DNA from: an uncultured Eubacteriales bacterium
Lineage (GTDB): Bacteria; Bacillota; Clostridia; Oscillospirales; Butyricicoccaceae
Assembly: GCA_910585875.1 (NCBI GenBank)
Contig: CAJUIK010000024.1
Span: 1 to 25,442 of the forward strand
Reading direction: 5' to 3'
Length of the DNA stretch: 25,442 nt
Shown piece after piece: positions 15,799 to 22,956 of the stretch. The position numbers and the translations under genes are program-made. Numbering within the stretch: the stretch's first letter is position 1; each line of letters begins with the position of its first letter. The notes beneath the pieces were generated by a model that did no database searches, had not been told where the DNA came from, and worked only from the letters and a program-made list of their open reading frames with translations.

Positions 15799-17013
15799 AT
15801 GACGCGGAGACAAGTTTTCACCTCGACGGCGGCGCTGTTTTTCGCGCTGCTGGTGGTCTGTTACATGGGGTATCAGGTGACGGTCAATCTGTCGGAAAAA
15901 ATCATCACTGCCGACGCGGTGTCTGTGACGGCGGAGGATGTGATTACGGCGGACGGCGTGTTTATCCGCAGCGAACAGCTGGTTTACGCGGAAGCCGGAG
16001 GCTCTGTGGAGTTTTTGGCAGAGGAAGGGGCCAAGGTGGCCAACGGCCAGCAGATCGCCAGTTTTTTTGACGACCAAGGCCAGCTGTCTCTTTACCGGCA
16101 GTCTCAGGCCCTGGAGCAGCAGATTGAGAGCGTTCAGTACGCTTTTTCCCATATGGCCGACGGTTCGGACAGCGTCAAACTGGATTCGCTGATTAAAATG
16201 AACCTGCTGTCTATGGGAGACAAGCTGGACCGGGGCGCCTTGAGCCAGGCGGAGGAATACGCCGCCAAGCTGGACGCCATGATTGTGCAGCGGGGCGCCG
16301 CCCAGAACGGCCAAACGGATTACGCTTCTATTCTGGCTGATTTGGAGAGCCAAAAGGCCGCTGTGGACGCCCAGATCCGGGGCGGCGCCGCGGCGCTGGC
16401 CCCGACGGGCGGCTATTTCATAGGGTCTGTAGACGGGCTGGAGCAGACGCTGACTCCCCAGAACCTGGAGACGCTTTCCGCCAGGCAGATCCGCCAGGCC
16501 ATGGATCAGCCCGCCGCCCAGCCCGCCGGCGCCATCGGCAAGGTGACCGACGAGTACCAGTGGTATTTCGCCGCCTTGGTGGACGAGGAGCAGGCAGGCC
16601 GGCTGCGTAAATTAGACCGGGCTGTTCTGCGCTTTCACCAGCTGTTGGCGGAGGACGTCGTCTGCCAAGTCGAAAGCGTCCGCCAGGACGAGGAGGGGCA
16701 ATGGATCGCCCTGTTCCGCAGCGACTACATGAACGTAGCGCTGCTGCGGGCCCGGGATCAGCAGGCGGATATCGTCTTGCAGACGTATTCAGGGCTGAAG
16801 GTGCCCAAAGAAGCTCTGCGCCAGAACGACCAGGGCCAATGGGGCGCTTACTGCTTGGAAGGCGCCCGGGTGGTCTTCAAGCCGGTGAGCTGGACGTTCC
16901 AGACGGAAACGTATTATGTGGCGGAGCCAGACGCCGAAAAGGGCGGCTTGACTCTTTATGATAAAATGGTGGTGAGAGCCAAGAATATCGAAAATATAAA
17001 GGTGGTAAGATGA
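15799..17013 (+). CDS. HlyD/membrane-fusion-like anchored protein in the cell-division cluster
   Basis: A 404-aa protein with one N-terminal membrane segment (about 8-28) and an extracytoplasmic body. Residues about 53-90 (GVFIRSEQLVYAEAGGSV then EFLAEEGAKVANGQQIASFF) form the first half of a lipoyl-like barrel-sandwich fold. About 95-195 is a helical, Gln/Leu-rich hairpin. APTGGYFIGSVDG (201-213) would be the returning half of the sandwich. Residues 250-405 resemble the beta-barrel and membrane-proximal domains of HlyD/RND adaptors, including GLKVPKEAL (332-340). No ABC, RND or outer-membrane partner is nearby, and the gene is wedged between hfq and yggS-sepF. Its TGA overlaps the yggS start. 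It may act in envelope or division functions rather than drug efflux; that is inference. ATG 15799 has GAGGAGG at 15781-15787. Confidence 0.85.
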   Translation: MTRRQVFTSTAALFFALLVVCYMGYQVTVNLSEKIITADAVSVTAEDVITADGVFIRSEQLVYAEAGGSVEFLAEEGAKVANGQQIASFFDDQGQLSLYRQSQALEQQIESVQYAFSHMADGSDSVKLDSLIKMNLLSMGDKLDRGALSQAEEYAAKLDAMIVQRGAAQNGQTDYASILADLESQKAAVDAQIRGGAAALAPTGGYFIGSVDGLEQTLTPQNLETLSARQIRQAMDQPAAQPAGAIGKVTDEYQWYFAALVDEEQAGRLRKLDRAVLRFHQLLAEDVVCQVESVRQDEEGQWIALFRSDYMNVALLRARDQQADIVLQTYSGLKVPKEALRQNDQGQWGAYCLEGARVVFKPVSWTFQTETYYVAEPDAEKGGLTLYDKMVVRAKNIENIKVVR

Positions 17014-17723
17014 CAATGGGGACGGAAGAGCAGAAGGTCATGGAGGAACGGGTTCAGAACATACGCCGGCAGATGGAAGAAGCCGCCCGGCAGGCGGGCC
17101 GAAAGCCCGAAGAGATTTTGCTGCTGGCGGCCAGCAAAACCCAGAGCGCCCAGACGACGGCCTTTTCCGCCAGGCTGGATATCGATCTCTTCGGCGAAAA
17201 CCGAGCTCAGGAGCTGGTGGAAAAAATGGACGCCGGCGCCTATGGGGACAAGCCTGCCCATATGATCGGCCATTTGCAAAAAAACAAGGCCAAATATGTA
17301 GTGGGCCGGGCCGGCCTGATTCACTCGCTGGACAGCCTGGAGCTGGCTCGGGAAATCTGCCGCCAAGCGCAGAAGAAGGGCTTGACGCAGGATGTGCTGG
17401 TCGAAGTGAACCTGGCGGGGGAGCAGAGCAAATCCGGCGTCTCCCCCCAGGAGCTGGAGGCCCTGCTGGAACAGGTTTGCCAGTTGGGCGCCCTGCGGGT
17501 CCGGGGGTTGATGGCGATTCCCCCTGCGGCCCAAGTTCCGGGGCAAAACAGGCCCTATTTTTCCGCCCTGCGTCAACTTTTCGTTGACATAAAGTCGAAA
17601 AAATACGATAATGTCAATATGGACTGCTTATCCATGGGGATGTCGCGGGATTTTTGCGACGCGATTGCAGAAGGAGCCACTTTAGTGCGCATCGGCTCTG
17701 GGATCTATGGTCCGCGCAGCTAA
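17010..17723 (+). CDS. yggS: YggS/PLPBP family pyridoxal-phosphate homeostasis protein
   Basis: A single-domain alanine-racemase-N-terminal-like TIM barrel that binds PLP and helps keep vitamin B6 and amino-acid pools balanced; no enzymatic activity is established for the family. 237 aa. K43 in LLAASKTQS is the PLP Schiff-base lysine. FGENRAQEL, MIGHLQKNKAKYV, SMGMSRDFCDAIAEGATLVRIGS and IYGPR are hallmark blocks. The ATG at 17010 overlaps the upstream stop and follows AAGGTGG at 16999-17005; an ATG two codons on (17016) is also possible and has the better spacing. In Bacillus this gene (ylmE) sits just before ylmF (sepF), the same order as here. Confidence 0.96.
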   Translation: MTMGTEEQKVMEERVQNIRRQMEEAARQAGRKPEEILLLAASKTQSAQTTAFSARLDIDLFGENRAQELVEKMDAGAYGDKPAHMIGHLQKNKAKYVVGRAGLIHSLDSLELAREICRQAQKKGLTQDVLVEVNLAGEQSKSGVSPQELEALLEQVCQLGALRVRGLMAIPPAAQVPGQNRPYFSALRQLFVDIKSKKYDNVNMDCLSMGMSRDFCDAIAEGATLVRIGSGIYGPRS

Positions 17724-17736
17724 AGGAGGGACAGAA

Positions 17737-18183
17737 TTGGGTTTTTTTGACGAATTGAAAACTTGGGCCCGAGGAGACGACGAGGACGAAGAGCTGGAAG
17801 AAATGACAGCTCGTCCGTCTCGGAACAACAAGCCTACAGAGCCGGACAACGAGTTTGCAGAGCAGGCCGCTCGGCGCAACGACCGGGTGGTGAATATCAA
17901 TACCACGGCGCAGCTTTCCGTCGTGCTGGCGAACCCGGAGAAATTTGAAAACGCCGCCGAGGTAGCCGACCATCTGCGGGATAGGCGCACTGTGGTGCTC
18001 AATCTGGAGGAAACCAACAAGGATACGGCGCGCCGGATTGTGGATTTTCTCAGCGGCGTCGCCTATGCCCTGGATGGAAAGATCAAAAAAGTGGCCGTCA
18101 GCACCTATATCATCACTCCTTTCAATGTGGAGATTTCGGGCGATCTGATCGACGAACTGGAAAGCAACGGCCTGTATATCTGA
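17737..18183 (+). CDS. sepF: Cell division protein SepF
   Basis: A membrane-bound FtsZ-tethering protein that helps assemble the Z-ring and septum in Firmicutes and related bacteria; 148 aa. The start is TTG 17737, preceded at 6 bases by AAGGAGGG, and it yields the expected amphipathic N-terminus MGFFDELKTW that binds the membrane. An acidic, disordered linker (about 13-48) leads to the conserved C-terminal domain (50-148) with NDRVVNINT, VVLNLEETNKDTARRIVDFLSG, YALDG and KVAVSTYIITPFNVEI. Upstream ATG or GTG frames would add residues overlapping yggS and lack a ribosome site. It is 13 bases after yggS and 14 bases before yggT. Confidence 0.96.
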   Translation: MGFFDELKTWARGDDEDEELEEMTARPSRNNKPTEPDNEFAEQAARRNDRVVNINTTAQLSVVLANPEKFENAAEVADHLRDRRTVVLNLEETNKDTARRIVDFLSGVAYALDGKIKKVAVSTYIITPFNVEISGDLIDELESNGLYI

Positions 18184-18197
18184 TCGGAGGGACGTTT

Positions 18198-18464
18198 TTG
18201 ACGTACGTCTATTATATATTCCGCAATATCGCGCTCAGCCTCATTTCCGCCCTAGAGATCCTGATGTTGGCGCGGGCGGTGATGAGCTGGTTTCCCCAAG
18301 CGCAGGGCAACCGGTTTCACCAGGCTGTGACAGCTTTTACCGAGCCTGTGATTATGCCCTTCCGCAGCCTGGTGAACCGAATCCCGGCGCTGCGGGGGTT
18401 TCCGCTGGATATCAGCTTTATGCTGGCTTATCTGGCCTTGATCATGATCGAAACCGTTATCTGA
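18198..18464 (+). CDS. yggT: YggT/YlmG family membrane protein
   Basis: An 88-aa protein of the YggT family with two hydrophobic segments (about 8-30 and 68-88) separated by a conserved loop with MSWFPQAQGN, TEPVIMPFRSLV and FPLDISFMLAYLAL. Family members are found near sepF and divIVA in Gram-positive bacteria and plastid relatives take part in nucleoid or division-related positioning; the molecular role is not settled. The start is TTG 18198, with GGAGGG 6 bases upstream. It follows sepF after 14 bases. In Bacillus ylmH (an S4-domain RNA-binding gene) comes next, but here divIVA follows directly. Confidence 0.93.
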   Translation: MTYVYYIFRNIALSLISALEILMLARAVMSWFPQAQGNRFHQAVTAFTEPVIMPFRSLVNRIPALRGFPLDISFMLAYLALIMIETVI

Positions 18465-18547
18465 TTCCGCCTGCGGGCGGCCCGGAGCCGGGGCCTCCCG
18501 GTTTTCAAAAAAGAGAGAGTTGGCGGGTGGAAGGAGTAAAAAAAGAT

Positions 18548-19327
18548 ATGATTTCCCCTCAGGAACTGCAAAGCAAAAAATTTGAAAAAGCTGTTTTCGG
18601 CGGCTATGATATGGCGGGCGTCGACGAATTTCTGGATCTGCTGCTGCCCGATTACGCGGCGCTCTATAAGGAAAACTCCACGCTGAAAAGCAAAATGAAG
18701 GTGCTGGTGGATAAGATAGAGGAATACCGCAGCGTGGATACGGAGATGCGCAAAGCCCTGTACGGCGCCCAGGTATCCTCCAAAGAGATTGTGCAGAAAG
18801 CGCGGAGCGAGGGCGAGCAGATTACGGCGGCCGCCCGGGCGGAGGCCGAGCGCTTGCTGGCCGCCGCTAAAGCCGAGGCCGAGCGGATGGTTTCCGGAGC
18901 TCGGGCAGAAGCCGAGGGCCGGGTGGCCAATATGCAGCAATCCATCCAGGCCGAGCAGGAGCGGCTGAAAGAGGCCCGGGAGGTATCCGGCGCCTATGCC
19001 GCCGCCGTGGTGGAGCTGTTGAAAAAGAGCATTTCCGCAGTGGAAATCATCGCCCAGAAGCCGGTGGAGGACTATATTGAGCAGCCTGCGCCGATTTTGA
19101 AAGAAGAGCCGGCCCCCGCCCCGCCCCCTGCGCCGGCGGCGCCTAAACCTGTGTTAGACGCTGTGGAAGAAGCTGAGACCAAGGTCTTCGACCCGGGCAA
19201 GGGCGCCCCTGGCCCTGCGCCGGAGCCGGAAGAGGACGTGCGCCTTTACAACGAAGCCGCCGCCCACTTTAAGTTTGAAAATTTGAAATTCGGCAAAGAT
19301 TATCAGCCGGAGGACGACCGGGATTGA
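18548..19327 (+). CDS. divIVA: DivIVA-family polar/septal coiled-coil protein
   Basis: A cytoplasmic coiled-coil protein that gathers at curved membrane and directs division or polar growth; 259 aa. The N-terminal lipid-binding domain is clear: MISPQELQSKKFEKAVFGGYDMAGVDEFLDLL, starting at ATG 18548. AAGGAG lies 11 bases upstream; a GTG at 18527 would add an atypical MEGVKKD. Residues 40-170 form long coiled coils, with Ala/Glu/Arg repeats (ARAEAERLLAAAKAEAER). A Pro/Glu/Ala-rich disordered linker (about 177-232) is followed by a short conserved-looking end, HFKFENLKFGKDYQ. The gene lies 83 bases after yggT; the gap has no obvious promoter, only GC-rich small stems. Confidence 0.94.
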   Translation: MISPQELQSKKFEKAVFGGYDMAGVDEFLDLLLPDYAALYKENSTLKSKMKVLVDKIEEYRSVDTEMRKALYGAQVSSKEIVQKARSEGEQITAAARAEAERLLAAAKAEAERMVSGARAEAEGRVANMQQSIQAEQERLKEAREVSGAYAAAVVELLKKSISAVEIIAQKPVEDYIEQPAPILKEEPAPAPPPAPAAPKPVLDAVEEAETKVFDPGKGAPGPAPEPEEDVRLYNEAAAHFKFENLKFGKDYQPEDDRD

Positions 19328-19349
19328 GCGGGCCGCCCGCCGGCTGCGG

Positions 19350-19381
19350 CCTGCTTGAAACCGGGGGGTTCAAGCGGGTTT
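19350..19381 (+). terminator. Probable intrinsic terminator after divIVA
   Basis: A stem of 10 bp with one G-U pair (CCTGCTTGAA 19350-19359 with TTCAAGCGGG 19369-19378), plus inner C-G pairs, is followed by TTT (19379-19381). It starts 23 bases after the divIVA stop. The T-run is short, so termination may be partial and ileS may be reached by read-through; I see no clear ileS promoter in the following 56 bases. Confidence 0.55.
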
Positions 19382-19437
19382 CGCCGCGATTTCTGAACGC
19401 CATAGAGAGAAATTAAGAAAATGAGGTGTGAACGCCA

Positions 19438-22218
19438 ATGGCCGATTACAATAAAACGCTGAACCTGCCCCAGACCGCTTTCCCCATGAAAGCGGGGCTG
19501 GCCGCCCGGGAACCCGGGATGCTGGAAAACTGGGAGAAGATGGACCTTTATAACGAGCTGCTGAAAAAAAACCAGGGCAAGGAGCGGTTTTCCCTCCACG
19601 ACGGCCCTCCTTTCAGTAACGGCGCCCTGCATATGGGCCACGCCTTGAATAAATCCATCAAGGATTTTATCGTCCGGGCCGCCGCTATGCGGGGCCATTA
19701 TACCCCCTATGTGCCCGGCTGGGACAACCACGGGATGCCCATTGAGTCCGCTATCATCAAGCAGAACAAGTTGAACCGCAAGCAAATGACTGTGCCCGAG
19801 TTCCGCTCCGCCTGCCACGATTTTGCCCAGCATTATGTAGACGTGCAGATGGAGGGCTTTAAGCGGCTGGGAGCCCTGGGCGACTGGGAACACCCTTACA
19901 AAACCATGGACCCCAGTTTTGAGGCCGAGGAAGTCAAAATCTTCGGCGAGATGTACAAAAAAGGGTATATCTATAAGGGGCTGAAGCCGGTTTACTGGTG
20001 CCCCAGCGACGAGACGGCCCTGGCCGAAGCGGAAATCGAATACCAGGACGACCCCTGTACCACCGCTTATGTGAAATTTGCCATGGAGGACGACCTGGGC
20101 AAGCTGCCCGGCTGCGAAAAGGACAAGCTGTTTTTCGTCATTTGGACCACCACGATCTGGACCCTGCCGGGCAACTTGGCCATCGCCCTGCACCCCCGGG
20201 ACAGTTATGTTCTGGTCAGAGCGGAAAACGGCGAGACATATATCATGGCCGAAGCGCTGACAGAAAAAGTGATGAAAGCCGGCGGCTTTGAACAATATGA
20301 AATCTTGGAGCGCCATCCAGGCGCTTTCTTCGAGAATATGCTGGCTCGCCATCCCTTCTTGGATAAGACGTCTCGGCTGCTGCTGGCCGAGTATGTCACT
20401 ATGGACAGCGGCACAGGCTGCGTCCACACCGCCCCCGGCTTTGGCGCAGACGACTACCAGACCTGCCGCCGCTACGGCATGGAGATGGTGGTGCCGGTGG
20501 ACGACCGGGGCCGCCACACCGACTACGCCGGCAAATACGCCGGCATGAAGACCGAAGAATCCAACCCCGTCATTCTGGCGGATATGAAGGAGAGCGGCGC
20601 CCTGTTCGCCAGTGAGGAAATCATCCACAGCTATCCCCATTGCTGGCGGTGCAAAAAGCCGATTATTTTCCGGGCTACGCCTCAATGGTTCTGCTCGGTG
20701 GACGCTTTCAAGGACGCCGCTGTAGCCGCCTGCGACCAGGTGCGCTGGGTGCCCGGATGGGGCAAGGACCGGATGGTGGCCATGATTCGGGAGCGGGCCG
20801 ATTGGTGCATCAGCCGACAGCGCCGCTGGGGCCTGCCCATCCCCGTTTTCTACTGCCAGGATTGCGGCAAACCAATTTGCGACGAACAGACCATTCAGGC
20901 CGTGTCCGATCTCTTCGCCCAAAAGGGCTCCAACGCCTGGTATGAGATGGAGGCGGCGGACATCCTGCCCAAGGACTACAAGTGCCCTCACTGCGGCGGG
21001 ATCCATTTCTCCAAGGAAGAGGATACCTTGGACGGCTGGTTTGATTCGGGCTCTTCCCACGTCGCTTCCATGAAGCGGGACCAGGGGTTCTGGCCGTCCA
21101 ACGTCTATATGGAGGGCTTGGACCAATATCGAGGCTGGTTCCAATCCAGCCTGCTCACCGCCGTGGGCGCCATGGGCCAGGGCGCTCCCTTCAAAGAGTG
21201 CGTCACCCACGGCTGGACTGTGGACGGCAACGGCAAAGCCATGCATAAATCCCTGGGCAACGGCGTGGATCCGGCCGATATTTTCAAGAAATACGGCGCG
21301 GATATGATCCGCCTGTGGGCCGGTTCCGCCGATTACCATGCGGACGTCCGCTGTTCCGACGCCATTTTCAAGCAGCTGAGCCAGAGCTATTTGAAATTCC
21401 GCAACACCGCCCGCTATTGCCTGGGCAATCTGGACGGCTTTGACCCCAACGATCTGGTCGGCGCAGAGCAGATGCTGCCGCTGGACCGCTGGGCGATCAC
21501 CAAGCTGAACCAGCTGATTGAAAAATGCTTCTCCGCATACGACGACTATGAATTCCATTCAGTTTCTCACGCCGTCAACGATTTCTGCGTGGTGGACCTT
21601 TCCAGCTTCTATCTGGATATCATCAAAGACCGGCTGTATTGTGAGGAAAAGCAGGGCTTGGCCCGGCGTTCCGCTCAGACGGCGCTCTGGATGATTCTGG
21701 ACACGATGACCAAGGCCTTCGCCCCCATCCTGTGCTTCACCTGCGACGAAATTTGGCAGGCCATGCCCCATCGCAGCCAGGACGACGGCCGCAACGTTGT
21801 GCTCAACCAGATGAACCAGCCTTTTGCCGAATACGCCCTTTCTGAACAGGAGATGGCGGAATGGCAGAAGATGATCGACCTGCGCGACGACGTCAACCTG
21901 GCGCTGGAAGCCGCCCGGGCGGCCAAGGCCATCGGCAAGCCGCTGGAGGCCGCCGTCACCCTGTGGTGTCAAGACCAGGGGGTTTATCAAGACCTGGCCG
22001 CCAAGGCGGATCTGCTGCGCACGCTGTTCATCGTCTCCCAGGTGGAAGTCAAGCAGGGCCAAGGCGGGCAGCCCTGCGCCAAAATCGCCGGCGTAGGCTG
22101 CCAGGCTCAGCCGGCGGAAGGCGAAAAGTGCGAACGCTGTTGGATGCACAGCCACACTGTGGGGCAGGACGCCGCGCATCCCACCCTTTGCGCCCGCTGC
22201 GCCTCGGTTGTCGGATAG
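19438..22218 (+). CDS. ileS: Isoleucyl-tRNA synthetase
   Basis: A class Ia synthetase that charges tRNA(Ile) and edits misactivated valine; 926 aa. The HIGH motif is HMGH (65-68) in FSNGALHMGHALNKSIKD. The editing (CP1) domain lies between, with the tryptophan-rich TTTIWTLPGN and GTGCVHTAPGFGADDYQ. WCISRQRRWGLPIP precedes the KMSKS region, which reads AMHKSLGN (601-608) instead of KMSKS. A C-terminal zinc finger is present (CERC ... CARC, near 900-924), marking the eubacterial IleRS1 type. ATG 19438 has GAGGTG 9 bases upstream. No T-box leader is visible in the 110-bp gap. In Bacillus ileS also follows divIVA. Downstream a structured 240-bp gap separates it from lspA. Confidence 0.98.
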   Translation: MADYNKTLNLPQTAFPMKAGLAAREPGMLENWEKMDLYNELLKKNQGKERFSLHDGPPFSNGALHMGHALNKSIKDFIVRAAAMRGHYTPYVPGWDNHGMPIESAIIKQNKLNRKQMTVPEFRSACHDFAQHYVDVQMEGFKRLGALGDWEHPYKTMDPSFEAEEVKIFGEMYKKGYIYKGLKPVYWCPSDETALAEAEIEYQDDPCTTAYVKFAMEDDLGKLPGCEKDKLFFVIWTTTIWTLPGNLAIALHPRDSYVLVRAENGETYIMAEALTEKVMKAGGFEQYEILERHPGAFFENMLARHPFLDKTSRLLLAEYVTMDSGTGCVHTAPGFGADDYQTCRRYGMEMVVPVDDRGRHTDYAGKYAGMKTEESNPVILADMKESGALFASEEIIHSYPHCWRCKKPIIFRATPQWFCSVDAFKDAAVAACDQVRWVPGWGKDRMVAMIRERADWCISRQRRWGLPIPVFYCQDCGKPICDEQTIQAVSDLFAQKGSNAWYEMEAADILPKDYKCPHCGGIHFSKEEDTLDGWFDSGSSHVASMKRDQGFWPSNVYMEGLDQYRGWFQSSLLTAVGAMGQGAPFKECVTHGWTVDGNGKAMHKSLGNGVDPADIFKKYGADMIRLWAGSADYHADVRCSDAIFKQLSQSYLKFRNTARYCLGNLDGFDPNDLVGAEQMLPLDRWAITKLNQLIEKCFSAYDDYEFHSVSHAVNDFCVVDLSSFYLDIIKDRLYCEEKQGLARRSAQTALWMILDTMTKAFAPILCFTCDEIWQAMPHRSQDDGRNVVLNQMNQPFAEYALSEQEMAEWQKMIDLRDDVNLALEAARAAKAIGKPLEAAVTLWCQDQGVYQDLAAKADLLRTLFIVSQVEVKQGQGGQPCAKIAGVGCQAQPAEGEKCERCWMHSHTVGQDAAHPTLCARCASVVG

Positions 22219-22269
22219 GCCCGAAAGCCAAGCGCGTGCGAGAGCGCTGGGCAGCATAGTCGGGCTTTT
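22219..22269 (+). terminator. Candidate ileS terminator or branched RNA structure
   Basis: GCCCGA (22219-22224) pairs with TCGGGC (22260-22265), followed directly by TTTT (22266-22269). Inside is a second stem AGCGC/GCGCT (22231-22235 with 22244-22248). It begins right after the ileS stop. The large loop makes it weaker than a textbook terminator. Confidence 0.4.
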
Positions 22270-22458
22270 GCGGAGCAAGAGCCGCTGGAGTCATTGCCGA
22301 GGCGGCTTTATGCAAAGAGGTCGGCAGTATGCCCGTCGGCGCCTGCCGACAAATAGGAGGGCGGGAAAGCAATCCCCGCCCTCCCGGGCTGTCCGCGCTG
22401 TTCTTTGGGGCTGTCGGCCCTTGCCGGCGGCGCAAACCTAAGCCTTGTGGGGAAAATC
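22270..22458 (+). other. Hairpin-rich non-coding region between ileS and lspA
   Basis: No supported gene. Successive stems are AGCCGC/GCGGCT (22280-22285 with 22302-22307), GTCGGCAG/CTGCCGAC (22320-22327 with 22343-22350) competing with GTCGGC/GCCGAC (22335-22340 with 22345-22350), and a perfect 10-bp GGAGGGCGGG/CCCGCCCTCC (22356-22365 with 22375-22384). An octamer GGGCTGTC occurs at 22386 and 22408. None is followed by a T-run. I find no match to riboswitch consensus cores that I know, nor a clear promoter. Confidence 0.4.
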
Positions 22459-22956
22459 ATGATTATTTGGTATTGTTTGATGACTTTGGCTATTGTGGCG
22501 GCAGATCAAGGAGTCAAGCTGTGGGCGGTGCGGGCCTTGGGGCCCGGCGGTTCCATGGGGCTGATTCCCGGCGTATTTCACTTGACTTACGCGGAGAACC
22601 GGGGCGCGGCCTTCAGCATTTTAGAGGGCAGACTGGGCTTTTTTGTGGCGGTCACAGTGGCGATGGTGGGGCTGTTGCTGTATATGGCGGTCAAGGGATA
22701 TATCCGAGGCTCTTTTGGCAAGTTGGCCACGGTCTTTATCATCGGCGGCGCTTTGGGCAACCTGACGGATCGGCTGTGCCGGGGCTATGTGGTGGATTTA
22801 TTCGATTTTCGGCTGATCCATTTTGCTATTTTCAATGTGGCCGACGTCTTCATCACCATTGGCGGCGTCATGCTGGCCGTTTATTTTATCTTTTTGGAAG
22901 GCAAAAACCTGGAGGAGAGCGGCGATGGAAATCAAGAACCTGAAAGCCGGCCCTGA
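22459..22956 (+). CDS. lspA: Lipoprotein signal peptidase (signal peptidase II)
   Basis: An integral membrane aspartyl protease that removes the signal peptide of diacylglyceryl-modified prolipoproteins; 165 aa with four hydrophobic segments. Conserved elements are AADQGVKLW near the N-terminus, ENRGAAFSIL (46-55), GGALGNLTDRLCRGYVVDLFDF (97-118) and FAIFNVADVFITIG (122-135). The catalytic aspartates are probably D113 and D129. I chose ATG 22459, at the first membrane segment; the frame extends upstream to 22405, but those residues lack a good ribosome site. The GGGGAAA just upstream is a weak Shine-Dalgarno. The 3' end overlaps rluD by 32 bases, implying coupling, the same order as in Bacillus (lspA-ylyB). 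Confidence 0.95.
   Translation: MIIWYCLMTLAIVAADQGVKLWAVRALGPGGSMGLIPGVFHLTYAENRGAAFSILEGRLGFFVAVTVAMVGLLLYMAVKGYIRGSFGKLATVFIIGGALGNLTDRLCRGYVVDLFDFRLIHFAIFNVADVFITIGGVMLAVYFIFLEGKNLEESGDGNQEPESRP

Noticed and set aside
19328..19437. T-box riboswitch before ileS
   Set aside because: Only 110 bp is available and no AGGGTGG-type T-box core is present; the hairpin there is better explained as a terminator.
19303..21558. A 751-codon open frame on the minus strand opposite ileS
   Set aside because: It lies wholly against ileS, which has HIGH, editing and zinc motifs; the frame is a high-GC artefact without domain resemblance or a ribosome-binding site.
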